In this document: in pieces, positions 17,228-24,338 of the stretch
How positions within the stretch are numbered: the stretch's first letter is position 1
Layout: each line of letters opens with the position of its first letter
From: Oleomonas cavernae
Lineage (GTDB): Bacteria; Pseudomonadota; Alphaproteobacteria; Zavarziniales; Zavarziniaceae
DNA: 64,000 nt
Reading direction: 5' to 3'
NCBI RefSeq assembly: GCF_003590945.1
Contig: NZ_QYUK01000011.1
Span: 958,001-1,022,000, forward strand
Made by a program: the position numbers and the translations under genes
Notes under the pieces: model-generated
The model's input: only the letters and a program-made list of their open reading frames with translations
Database searches by the model: none
Told to the model about the DNA's origin: nothing

Positions 17228-18484
17228 ATGAAGGTCGAAACTAGTCTTCTGGATAATGGTCTTGCGGTCCTGACGGTGCCGATGCCGGAACTCGGCTCGG
17301 CGGCGTTGGGGGTTTGGGTCGATGTCGGCGCGCGCCACGAGACGGCGGCGCTGAACGGCGTCAGCCACATGCTGGAGCACATGGCCTTCAAGGGCACGGC
17401 CCGGCGCAGCGCCCGCCAGATCGCCGAGGAGATCGAGGCGGTGGGCGGGCACCTGAATGCCTTCACCAGCCGCGAGCAGACGGCCTATTATGCCCGCGTC
17501 CTGAAGGACGACGTGCCCCTGGCCGCCGATATCCTGGCCGACATCCTGACCCAGTCCGCCTTCCACCCCGACGAGCTGGAGCGCGAGCGCCAGGTCATCA
17601 TCCAGGAGATCGGCCAAGCCCAGGACACGCCCGACGACCTGATCTTCGACATGCTGCAGGAGGCGACCTATATCGACCAGCCGATGGGCCGGCCGATCCT
17701 GGGCAGCGCCGACAATGTCGCGCGCCTGACCCGCGACGAGATTTCCGGCTACATGGCCGATCACTACCGGGCGCCGGCGATGGCCGTGGTCGCGGCCGGC
17801 GCGATCGATCACGAGCAGGTCTACCGCCTGGCGCAGGACTATTTCGCAAAGCTCGGCCCGCGCGGCAACGGCCGGGCGGAAGCGGCGCGTTTCACCGCCG
17901 GCGACCGCCGCGACGACCAGGATCTCGAGCAGGTCCACCTGGCCATGGCCTTCGACAGCGTGGGTTATGACCACCCCGATTACTATGCCGCCCAGGTCTA
18001 TGCCACCGTCCTGGGCGGGGGCATGTCGTCGCGCCTGTTCCAGGAAATCCGCGAGGTCAGGGGCCTGGCCTATTCCGTCTTCGCCTATGCAAGCCCCAAT
18101 GCCGACGGCGGCACCATCGGGCTTTATGCCGGCACCAGCGAGCGCGACGCCGGCGACCTTGTGCCGGTGATCGCCCAGGAAATGGCCAAGCTGGTGGTCG
18201 ACGCCACCGAGGAGGAAGTCGCGCGGGCCCGGGCGCAGCTTCGTGCCGGCTTCCTGATGGGGCTGGAGAGCCCGTCGTCGGTGATCGAAACCTTGGGCCG
18301 GCAATGGTTGATCCACGGCCGCAGCCTGCCGACCGAGGAAGTCCTCGCCGGCCTTGCCAGGGTCGATGCGGCCGCGGTGCGCCGCTTCGCCGAGGCGACC
18401 ATGCGCAGCCGCCCGGCCGTGGCCGCCCTCGGCCCCCATGGCGCGATCGAATCGCCGGCGCGCATCGCCGCCCGTTTCGGCTGA
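17228..18484 (+). CDS. M16 zinc peptidase, mitochondrial-processing-peptidase-like
   Basis: A 418-residue metallopeptidase with the inverted zinc motif HMLEH (His47, Glu50, His51) and the second-half glutamate in the ERQVIIQEI segment. Closest in style to the beta subunit of the mitochondrial processing peptidase and to bacterial M16B enzymes, which cleave short peptides in a closed chamber. No signal peptide, so probably cytoplasmic. Directly downstream of thrC, likely one operon, and followed by an acetyltransferase. The physiological substrate in Alphaproteobacteria is not settled. Confidence 0.94.
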   Translation: MKVETSLLDNGLAVLTVPMPELGSAALGVWVDVGARHETAALNGVSHMLEHMAFKGTARRSARQIAEEIEAVGGHLNAFTSREQTAYYARVLKDDVPLAADILADILTQSAFHPDELERERQVIIQEIGQAQDTPDDLIFDMLQEATYIDQPMGRPILGSADNVARLTRDEISGYMADHYRAPAMAVVAAGAIDHEQVYRLAQDYFAKLGPRGNGRAEAARFTAGDRRDDQDLEQVHLAMAFDSVGYDHPDYYAAQVYATVLGGGMSSRLFQEIREVRGLAYSVFAYASPNADGGTIGLYAGTSERDAGDLVPVIAQEMAKLVVDATEEEVARARAQLRAGFLMGLESPSSVIETLGRQWLIHGRSLPTEEVLAGLARVDAAAVRRFAEATMRSRPAVAALGPHGAIESPARIAARFG

Positions 18485-18514
18485 CGGGCGGGGACGGGGG
18501 AGAGGGCGACAATC

Positions 18515-19099
18515 GTGACCCTGATCCGCTCCCTGCGTCTCGACCCTATGCCGGTGGTGGTAACCGCCCGGGTGGAAATGCGCCCGCCGACCATGGGCGA
18601 TTTCGAGGATTGGGCCGCGCTGCGCGCCGACAGCCGCGATTTTCTCACCCCCTGGGAGCCGATCTGGCCCGCGGACGATCTCACCCGCTCGGCCTATCGC
18701 CAGCGGCTGCGCCGCTATGGCCGCGAGGTGCGCGAGGATATCGGCTATACTTTCTTCCTGTTCGGCCGGGGCGACGGCGGCTTGCTGGGCGGCATCTCGT
18801 TGACCAACGTCCGGCGCGGGGTAACCCAGAGCTGCTCGCTGGGCTATTGGATGGGGCGGCGCCATGCCGGCCGCGGGCTGATGTCCGAGGCGGTGAAAGG
18901 CGTCGTCGTTCACGTCTTCGAAACCATGCGCCTGCATCGTATCGAGGCGGCGTGCCTGCCCAGCAACGAAGCCTCCAAACATGTCCTGCACAAGGTTGGT
19001 TTCAGTGACGAGGGCCTGGCCCGCCAGTACCTGCGTATCAACGGCCAATGGCGGGATCATCTGCTGTTCGCCATGCTCGCGACCGATCCGCGACCATAA
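18515..19099 (+). CDS. RimJ/RimL-type GNAT N-acetyltransferase
   Basis: A 194-residue GNAT protein with the acetyl-CoA binding loop pattern GRRHAGRGLMSEAV and the terminal NEASKHVLHKVGF helix typical of RimJ-like enzymes that acetylate protein N-termini. The GTG start at 18515 has a weak G-rich upstream region. Third gene of the thrC run. Ribosomal protein S5 acetylation (RimJ) is possible but not provable from sequence. Confidence 0.88.
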   Translation: MTLIRSLRLDPMPVVVTARVEMRPPTMGDFEDWAALRADSRDFLTPWEPIWPADDLTRSAYRQRLRRYGREVREDIGYTFFLFGRGDGGLLGGISLTNVRRGVTQSCSLGYWMGRRHAGRGLMSEAVKGVVVHVFETMRLHRIEAACLPSNEASKHVLHKVGFSDEGLARQYLRINGQWRDHLLFAMLATDPRP

Positions 19100-19132
19100 C
19101 GGCAGCGGTTACGTCATTCGCTGGAGAGGCTT

Positions 19133-20095
19133 TTGAGCACGCAATCGAAGCATCACCCGTCCGACGGGGTGTGGTCCCTGGGGGCCACCCTGCGCCGGCT
19201 GCTGGGCTGGTCGTTCGCCGGGCTGCTCGGCCTGCTCGCCGGCTCGGTGCTGGTCTTCGCCGCGGTGATCTACGGCTTTGCCGGCCTGGGCTTCGTGGTC
19301 CTGCTGCTGATCGCCGCGGTCGGCGCCCTGGCGGGACTGATCCTGGCCTGGTGGCCGACCCGGCGCCCCGTCGACCGCCGGATGCTGCGGCTGCCGCTGG
19401 CGCTGCTGGCTGCCTTGCTGGCGGTCTGGGCGATGCACCTGGCGCCGCTGGGCGAAGTCCTGGCGCAGCGCGCCGCCCTGGCGGCATGGGGCAGCGACAG
19501 CCCGCGTGTCCGCCTGCAGGCGCTTGGCCCCCGCAACGAGTATGCGGCATTCTTCATCTTCGCCCTGGAGCGGTCGGCGCAGACCAAGGCGCAGGTCAAG
19601 ACGCTGTTGCAGCCGGCGCAGAACCTGGGGATCGACTGGCGCTTTACGGCCGATCCCGCCGATCCCGACGCCCTGGCCCGGCTGCGCAGCCAGTTGATCG
19701 ATCTCGACGTGGCGCTCAGCGCCGTGCCCGACAAGCTGCCGGGCCTCTATCTTGCCGAAACCCAGGCGATTGCCACGCGCGCTGTCGAATTGAAGCTGTC
19801 GGCCTCCTTCGGGCAGACGATGGCCGCCACCCTGGTCGCCCGGCAGCGCGACTATACCGCGGTCTATGTCGCTTTCGCCCAGTTGATGCGCCGCGCGGCC
19901 GAGCAGTTGCGCGCGGTGGTCGACGCTGTTGCTACGGCCAAGGTTACACGCGGCGCGGACGGCCAGCTCGTCTACGGCGACGAGGCGACCAGGGCGAAGG
20001 TCGAGCCGCTGATCGCGGCACTCGATCAGACCCGCACGCAGATTGCCAAGCTGGTCGACAAGGCCAGGGAGGTCGAGCAGTACTACCGCTGGTAA
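19133..20095 (+). CDS. Uncharacterised membrane protein
   Basis: A 320-residue protein with three predicted membrane helices in the first ~110 residues (LLGWSFAGLLGLLAGSVLVF; GLGFVVLLLIAAVGALAGL; LALLAALLAVWAMHL), then an all-helical Ala/Leu/Gln-rich soluble domain of about 200 residues. I do not recognise the family. The TTG start at 19133 is preceded by GGAGAGG. It follows the GNAT gene and converges on the metallopeptidase-like gene with a 4-bp gap. Confidence 0.7.
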   Translation: MSTQSKHHPSDGVWSLGATLRRLLGWSFAGLLGLLAGSVLVFAAVIYGFAGLGFVVLLLIAAVGALAGLILAWWPTRRPVDRRMLRLPLALLAALLAVWAMHLAPLGEVLAQRAALAAWGSDSPRVRLQALGPRNEYAAFFIFALERSAQTKAQVKTLLQPAQNLGIDWRFTADPADPDALARLRSQLIDLDVALSAVPDKLPGLYLAETQAIATRAVELKLSASFGQTMAATLVARQRDYTAVYVAFAQLMRRAAEQLRAVVDAVATAKVTRGADGQLVYGDEATRAKVEPLIAALDQTRTQIAKLVDKAREVEQYYRW

Positions 20096-20099
20096 CCGG

Positions 20100-21077
20100 C
20101 TACAGCACCGGGGCCGGCGGCTCGGTCAGTTTCCGGCGGATGGCCGCCAGCGGCGCCTGGTCGTCGAAGATTACCTCGTTGTCCTTCAGCGCGACCCCCA
20201 GCCGGGCGAACAGGGTGTCGAGGTCCGGCGCGACCGGGCTGTCCTTCATCTGGGCATAGAGTGTCGCCAGAACATCGGTGCCGGTCGCGGCATCGCCGAC
20301 GCTGACCAGCTTTTCCATCGGCCAGTAGGTGCCGTTGCCGCCGCTTTCGCGGTTGATCGCCCGCAGCGCATCCTGAAGGCCCAGGCGATTGCCCGTGCGC
20401 TCGCGGATGGCGATATCGGCCAGCAGGTAGAAGGTGGCGCCGCCCCAATAGGTGCGGCCCCAGGCGTCGGTGTGGTTCAGGCCCTGGTCCGTGCTGTCGG
20501 GCTGGCCTTTGGGCATGCCGGTCAGGGAGTCGCGCCAGACGCTGGCCGGATCGAGTTGCCCGGCCTGGGCGCGGGCGATCGGCTCGACGTAGACGGCGCT
20601 GCCTTCCATGGCCCAGCGGCGCTCGTCGCCCAGGAAGGGCAGGGCCAGGTGGGTCATTTCGTGGACCAGCACCCAGTCGCGGCGGAATGCCTCGAGCCCG
20701 GCCTGGCGGCCGACCCCGACCCGGATCGCCGCGCCGTTGTAGCCATAGGTGACGCCGCCCTGGCCCACCCGCGCATCATCTTCGGCCACGATCAGGATGC
20801 CGACATGGGCCACCGGAAACCTACCGAAATAGGTGGTGACGGCGACGGCGCTGGTCTTCACCCAGTCCATCACCGGGCCGCGATCGAGGCCCTCGGCGCC
20901 GTCGGCGAAGACGACATCGATCGTGCCGCCACCGATGGAAAGGGTCTCCTTCGCCTGCACGGCCAATGCCGCGTAGATGACGTCGGGGTCGCGGTAGGCG
21001 GCGGCCGTCGTGGCGGTGGCCGGCGCGGTCAAGGCGATCAGCGCCAAGGCGGTGACGGCGGCAAGTCGCTCCAGCAT
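20100..21077 (-). CDS. Exported gluzincin-type (peptidase MA-like) metalloprotein
   Basis: About 325 residues with an N-terminal signal peptide (MLERLAAVTALALIALTAPA...). It has a zinc HEMTH motif (His139-His143) followed by RWAMEGSAVYVE, matching the HExxH...E arrangement of gluzincins such as the peptidase MA clan. Predicted periplasmic protease; substrate unknown. The ATG at 21077 follows the yqgE stop by 16 bp on the same strand, so the two are likely co-transcribed. Confidence 0.72.
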   Translation of the reverse strand: MLERLAAVTALALIALTAPATATTAAAYRDPDVIYAALAVQAKETLSIGGGTIDVVFADGAEGLDRGPVMDWVKTSAVAVTTYFGRFPVAHVGILIVAEDDARVGQGGVTYGYNGAAIRVGVGRQAGLEAFRRDWVLVHEMTHLALPFLGDERRWAMEGSAVYVEPIARAQAGQLDPASVWRDSLTGMPKGQPDSTDQGLNHTDAWGRTYWGGATFYLLADIAIRERTGNRLGLQDALRAINRESGGNGTYWPMEKLVSVGDAATGTDVLATLYAQMKDSPVAPDLDTLFARLGVALKDNEVIFDDQAPLAAIRRKLTEPPAPVL

Positions 21078-21093
21078 CGGCCGTCCCCCTGCA

Positions 21094-21693
21094 TCAGGCG
21101 CGGCCCGCGGCACCCGACAGTTGCGCGACGTCGAAGCCCAGCTTGGCGATGGCCCGGCCCCATTTGCTGTCGAGATCGGGCGAGAAGATCAGGTCCTGGT
21201 CGGCATCGACGTGAAGCCAGCCGTTGGCCTGGATCTCGGCGTCGAGCTGCCCCGGCCCCCAGCCGGCATAGCCCAGGGCGAACAGGCAGCGGCGGGGCCC
21301 GGCCCCGCTGGCGATGGCGCGCAGGATGTCGACCGTCGCGGTCAGGGCCACATGATCGCCCACTTCCATGGTGGTGGACTGGGCATAATCGTCGGAATGC
21401 AGAACGAAGCCGCGCCCGGTCTCCACCGGGCCGCCGGCATGGACCCGGATGTGTTCGGTGGTCGCGCCGGATTCGATGCCCAACTGGCCGAGCAGTTCGG
21501 GAAAGGTGATGTGGTCGGCCCGCTTGTTGAGGACCAGGCCCATCGAGCCTTCCGACGAATGGGCGCACATGTAGATCACCGTCCGCGCAAAGCGGGGATC
21601 GCCCATGGTCGGCATGGCAACCAGGAGCTTGCCTTCCAGCGAGCTGTCGGCGTTGTCGCCGCCGGCCGGCGAGGGGTGAGGACGCGTCGTCAT
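21094..21693 (-). CDS. yqgE: YqgE/AlgH family protein
   Basis: A 199-residue cytoplasmic protein of the AlgH/YqgE family, with the family's GKLLVAMPTMGDPRFARTVI opening and GYAGWGPGQLDAEI motif. Its biochemical role is unresolved. The start is ATG 21693. Its 5' region (21694-21942) holds an intrinsic terminator and a hairpin on its own coding strand, suggesting leader-level control or an upstream small RNA. Confidence 0.95.
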   Translation of the reverse strand: MTTRPHPSPAGGDNADSSLEGKLLVAMPTMGDPRFARTVIYMCAHSSEGSMGLVLNKRADHITFPELLGQLGIESGATTEHIRVHAGGPVETGRGFVLHSDDYAQSTTMEVGDHVALTATVDILRAIASGAGPRRCLFALGYAGWGPGQLDAEIQANGWLHVDADQDLIFSPDLDSKWGRAIAKLGFDVAQLSGAAGRA

Positions 21694-21756
21694 GCTCTTA
21701 AGATTGGTCCTGCCGGCTCGACTGGGCAAGAGGGCAGGCACAGGGATCGGCGTGAC

Positions 21757-21791
21757 AAAAAAAACCCCCGCGCCACGGATGGGGCGGGGGG
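21757..21791 (-). terminator. Strong intrinsic terminator on the minus strand upstream of yqgE
   Basis: Reading the minus strand, a GC stem (bases 21765-21774 pairing with 21781-21790, one G.G mismatch, 6-base loop) is followed by eight T residues (21764-21757). It stops leftward transcripts, but no annotated minus-strand gene lies to its right. It therefore ends either a small RNA or an attenuated yqgE leader. Confidence 0.8.
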
Positions 21792-21830
21792 AAGTTTGTG
21801 CAGGGTTGGCTGCCTCGGGTGCGAGGCAGG
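21757..21830 (-). ncRNA. Candidate small RNA or attenuated leader of yqgE
   Basis: The stretch upstream of the terminator holds a second hairpin (TGCCTCG at 21811-21817 pairing with CGAGGCA at 21822-21828), so a minus-strand transcript would consist of two hairpins and a poly-U tail. The 5' end is a guess: a promoter has to lie right of about 21830, near the CRP-type site. No known RNA family was recognised. Confidence 0.35.
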
Positions 21831-21860
21831 GGGACCATCGCAGATCGCCGGGTCGCCGGC

Positions 21861-21876
21861 TGTGAGCACCGTCACA
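21861..21876. promoter_or_regulatory. Perfect CRP-type site TGTGA-N6-TCACA
   Basis: TGTGAGCACCGTCACA matches the symmetrical CRP/FNR-superfamily consensus in both half-sites. It lies 66 bp before the ATG of the Crp/Fnr-like gene and also upstream of the divergent yqgE leader, so one regulator could act in both directions. Confidence 0.7.
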
Positions 21877-21942
21877 AGAAATCGCGAAAGCGATGCGCGG
21901 GAAAGATTGACCTTGGAGCGCCGTCTTGTAGGCTTCCGCCCC

Positions 21943-22656
21943 ATGTCGACCGGTAACCAGCTTGCCAAGATTTCGCTTTTGAACGGCCTGACCGAGGCCG
22001 AGCTGACCGATCTCGCACGGGTGTCGCGCTGGCACCGCTTCGACGAGGGCGAGGTGGTCTTCGACCGCCAGAGCGATTGCCGCGGTGTCTACCTTGTCGT
22101 CGAAGGCGAAGTGGACGTCGTCAACTACTCCAATCAGGGGCGCGAGATCGCCTATGCCCGCGTGCGGGCCGGGGAATTCTTCGGCGAGCTCTCGGCCATC
22201 GACGGCGAGCCGCGCTCGGCCAATATCGTGGCCCAGACCCAATGCCGCATCGCTGAAGTGCCGCGGGAAACCTTCACCGAGATGCTGAAGAACCGCCCGC
22301 AGATCGCCTTCAACATCATCCAGAAGCTGGTCAAGATCATCCGCACCGCGGACGACCGGATCATGGACCTGGCGACCCTGGGCGCCCATCAGCGGGTGTG
22401 CATCGAATTGCTGCGCCTGGCCAAGGCCGATCCGGTGAAGCCCGGCTGCTGGATGGTCTATCCCCTGCCGACCCAGGCGGAAATCGCCGCCCTGGCCTCG
22501 ACCACGCGCGAAACCGTCGCCCGGGTGATGAGCCAACTGGCCGAGGACGGCATGATTCGCAAGGTCCACAAGACCGTCTACATCGATTCGCGCGAGAAGC
22601 TCACCGAACTCGCCAACCGCCTGAACCCCCGCCGCGAGGACGCGCCGGCACGGTAG
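21943..22656 (+). CDS. Crp/Fnr family transcriptional regulator
   Basis: A 237-residue regulator. The cyclic-nucleotide-binding beta-roll is residues ~15-130, with a phosphate-binding-cassette-like GEFFGELSAIDGEPRSANIV segment close to that of true cAMP-binding CRP. The dimer helix follows (~115-145), then a winged helix with PTQAEIAALASTTRETVARV. No N-terminal cysteine cluster, so it is not an oxygen-sensing Fnr. The presence of G-E-L-S and R-S at the cAMP contacts suggests nucleotide binding. The perfect CRP-type site upstream suggests autoregulation. A palindrome AGGGGGATTTCCCCCT overlaps the stop codon. Confidence 0.93.
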   Translation: MSTGNQLAKISLLNGLTEAELTDLARVSRWHRFDEGEVVFDRQSDCRGVYLVVEGEVDVVNYSNQGREIAYARVRAGEFFGELSAIDGEPRSANIVAQTQCRIAEVPRETFTEMLKNRPQIAFNIIQKLVKIIRTADDRIMDLATLGAHQRVCIELLRLAKADPVKPGCWMVYPLPTQAEIAALASTTRETVARVMSQLAEDGMIRKVHKTVYIDSREKLTELANRLNPRREDAPAR

Positions 22657-22670
22657 GGGGATTTCCCCCT
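22655..22670. other. Short perfect palindrome overlapping the Crp-like gene stop
   Basis: AGGGGGA TT TCCCCCT overlaps the TAG stop and could form a short hairpin, but there is no T-run after it. It may act as a weak terminator or mRNA end stabiliser before the toxin-antitoxin pair. Confidence 0.35.
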
Positions 22671-22684
22671 GCCTTGCTGAAATA

Positions 22685-22722
22685 CAGCAAATGCAGTAAT
22701 CTTGTAATTGCTGTATTTGCTG
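22685..22722. promoter_or_regulatory. Likely autoregulatory operator of the Phd/PemK-type pair
   Basis: A 16-bp inverted repeat (22685-22700 against 22707-22722, 14 of 16 positions, 6-bp spacer) built from AGCAAATGCAGTAAT-like half-sites. It ends 13 bp before the antitoxin start and is far more AT-rich than its surroundings. Phd/YefM antitoxins repress their own promoters through such dyads. Confidence 0.7.
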
Positions 22723-22735
22723 AAGGATCAAAGCC

Positions 22736-22987
22736 GTGGCTACCTATTCGACGAGCGACCTTTCTCGCAAGTCCGGCGACATCATCGCCGATGCGCTACG
22801 CCATCCGGTGACCATCACCCAGCGCAACAAGCCCCGCCTTGTCCTGCTCAGCATCGAGGACTACCGCCGGTTGGTGAAGCGGGGCGACAGCCGCGTCGCG
22901 AGCAGGCTCGAGGACATGCCCGACGATCTGTTTGAGGAAGTAAAGCGCGCGGTCGATGCCTATGAGCGGGAGGGAGAGGATCGGTGA
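22736..22987 (+). CDS. Phd/YefM-family antitoxin
   Basis: An 83-residue antitoxin with a DNA-binding N-terminal half (YSTSDLSRKSGDIIADALRH, then VTITQRNKPRLVLLSIEDYRRL) and an acidic C-terminal helix that would neutralise the toxin. The GTG start at 22736 has an AAGGA ribosome site. Stop and toxin start overlap as GTGA, so the pair is translationally coupled. Confidence 0.9.
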   Translation: MATYSTSDLSRKSGDIIADALRHPVTITQRNKPRLVLLSIEDYRRLVKRGDSRVASRLEDMPDDLFEEVKRAVDAYEREGEDR

Positions 22988-23394
22988 GCTTCGACGGCAT
23001 CGTCGCGGCTTCAATCGTTCGATACCCTTATCTGTGGGCGAGAGAGGCCGCCCAAGGCGAGACCGAGGGGCGTAAGTTGCGCCCGGCCGCCGTCGTGATC
23101 CGCCTGCCTCGCGAAAATGGCGATCTGCTCCTGCTTCTTCCGATCACCAGCAAGGAACCGGATCGGTCACGGTTTGCGATCGAGATTCCACAGATCGAGA
23201 AGCGTCGAGCCGGCCTCGATGCCGATGTCCGCCTCTGGGTTGTCTTGGATGAGTACAATTTGGATATCGTCGGCCAATCCTATTACCTGGAACCGGAGCC
23301 GCCGCTTGGACACTTCAGCAAGGCCTTTTTCCTGCCGCTACTGAAGCAGTTCCTTGCACTGCGCACCAAAAGCCGAAGTGTCGATCGGGTGTAA
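22984..23394 (+). CDS. PemK/MazF-like toxin (probable endoribonuclease)
   Basis: A 136-residue partner of the Phd-like antitoxin. The segment VRYPYLWAREAAQGETEGRKLRPAAVVIR resembles PemK/MazF-like plasmid-maintenance toxins in its basic loop, and the following LLLLPITSKEP strand fits the same fold. MazF-type toxins cut mRNA; that activity is inferred here and the family match is moderate. The pairing of a Phd/YefM-type antitoxin with a PemK-like toxin rather than Doc or YoeB is a less usual combination. Confidence 0.68.
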   Translation: MSFDGIVAASIVRYPYLWAREAAQGETEGRKLRPAAVVIRLPRENGDLLLLLPITSKEPDRSRFAIEIPQIEKRRAGLDADVRLWVVLDEYNLDIVGQSYYLEPEPPLGHFSKAFFLPLLKQFLALRTKSRSVDRV

Positions 23395-23411
23395 TCGGAA
23401 AGATCCCGACC

Positions 23412-23448
23412 CTTACCCGAGATACCGCGCCTCCAGGTGCGTGCTGAA
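23412..23448 (-). repeat. Direct repeat 1: remnant of an M32 carboxypeptidase 3' end
   Basis: This 37-bp segment matches 24302-24338 at 34 of 37 positions. In frame on the minus strand it encodes STHLEARYLG and a stop, almost the same as the real M32 C-terminus (KTHLEARYLG, stop). Weaker similarity seems to run a little further into the gene. It brackets the DUF6678-like and HigA-like genes with its partner copy. Confidence 0.85.
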
Positions 23449-23495
23449 GACCGCGATGCAAGGTGGCACACTAGATCGCCTGGATGACAGGCCGG

Positions 23496-23810
23496 CTAGG
23501 TCAGTCGGTATCCGATCACCCGAACAGAGTTTTCCATAACTTCAGTCTCCAAGCCGATCATTTTGCAGATCAATGCGATGTCGGAAAGGGAAATGGCATC
23601 GGGTGATTTCGCTGGTGTCAGGTCGCACCATTCAATCTTTTCATATTCTTCCAGTCGAAAATGGTAAAACCACTCACCATCCGATTTCCCGAAATGATCA
23701 AGCCCCAAATACTTTATTTGCCATATAGGGGCCTTTGAAGCCAGCCCGGCCATTTTCTGCTGGAGCTTGCGCCACTTCGTGTTGTTTGCGTAACTGGTTA
23801 TATGGGCCAT
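23496..23810 (-). CDS. DUF6678-like small conserved protein
   Basis: About 104 residues with NNTKWRKLQQKM at the N-terminus, DGEWFYHF in the middle and an IEWCDL strand. The pattern recalls the DUF6678 family, whose function is unknown; that assignment is from memory and only moderately sure. The gene is clearly more AT-rich than its neighbours, a sign of acquisition. The ATG at 23810 is preferred over a longer start at 23906 that overlaps the HigA-like gene. It may be co-transcribed with that gene. Confidence 0.6.
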   Translation of the reverse strand: MAHITSYANNTKWRKLQQKMAGLASKAPIWQIKYLGLDHFGKSDGEWFYHFRLEEYEKIEWCDLTPAKSPDAISLSDIALICKMIGLETEVMENSVRVIGYRLT

Positions 23811-23886
23811 CCGCGGACCTATGCTTTGTTTGCTTTTCGGAATTTCAGATTCTCGCGGCGTCTCTGCCCAATGCCGCAACGATCCC

Positions 23887-24267
23887 TCAAGCCGCGCGCT
23901 GCCCATCGGACGAGCGAATCAGGACGTCAGCCGAAATGCCGAGCGACTCGTGCAGGCGGCGGATCATCTCGATCGATAGCCGTCGTTTACGGTTCAGTAC
24001 CTCGGCGACGCGGGCCCTGGTCCCGATCAGGGGTTCCAAGTCCTTGCGGGTAAGGCCCTGCTGTTCCATCCGAAACTTTATCGCGTCGATCGGATCGGGC
24101 GGATCCATCGGAAAATGGGCTGCTTCGTAGGTTTCGACCAAGGTCGCAAGGATATCCAGACGATCGCCGTCAATGGTCCCCGCCTTTGCGCCCCAAAGGC
24201 TTGCCACTTCCTCCAGGGCGCGCTCGTAATCCGCCTCGCTGCGGATCGGCTTCAGTTCTGCCCGCAT
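23887..24267 (-). CDS. HigA-type antitoxin, apparently without a HigB toxin
   Basis: A 126-residue protein resembling E. coli-type HigA: an N-terminal helical region (RSEADYERALEEVASLWGAK) and a C-terminal XRE helix-turn-helix (GLTRKDLEPLIGTRARVAEV, then LSIEMIRRLHESLGIS). No RelE/HigB-like gene adjoins it. Downstream lies the DUF6678-like gene, upstream the M32 gene. Either it is an orphan regulator or the neighbour is an unconventional partner. Confidence 0.85.
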   Translation of the reverse strand: MRAELKPIRSEADYERALEEVASLWGAKAGTIDGDRLDILATLVETYEAAHFPMDPPDPIDAIKFRMEQQGLTRKDLEPLIGTRARVAEVLNRKRRLSIEMIRRLHESLGISADVLIRSSDGQRAA

Positions 24268-24301
24268 GTTGAACCTCCGTCGCCCAGCCGAGCGGACCGA
24301 G

Positions 24302-24338
24302 CTTACCCCAGATACCGCGCCTCCAGGTGCGTCTTGAA
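24302..24338 (-). repeat. Direct repeat 2: the intact M32 3' end
   Basis: The true C-terminal codons and stop of the M32 gene. Together with 23412-23448 it flanks about 850 bp holding the DUF6678-like and HigA-like genes, as expected if a segment had joined at the gene's 3' end and left or carried a copy of that end. Confidence 0.8.

Noticed and set aside
15665-19060. Minus-strand open frame of 1131 codons
   Set aside because: Antisense to thrC, the M16 peptidase and the acetyltransferase, all with intact motifs. Composition is Arg/Gly/His/Gln-rich without domains, as expected for antisense frames in GC-rich DNA.
21757-21791. Plus-strand terminator
   Set aside because: The T-run is on the left on the minus strand; on the plus strand the hairpin is followed only by AAGTTTG.
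21010-21942. N-terminal extension of the Crp/Fnr gene
   Set aside because: The open frame runs back across yqgE and the terminator region. The regulator homology starts at ATG 21943.
22736-24290. Complete genomic island or prophage remnant
   Set aside because: No integrase, transposase, tRNA site or phage gene is visible; only a small accessory patch can be supported.
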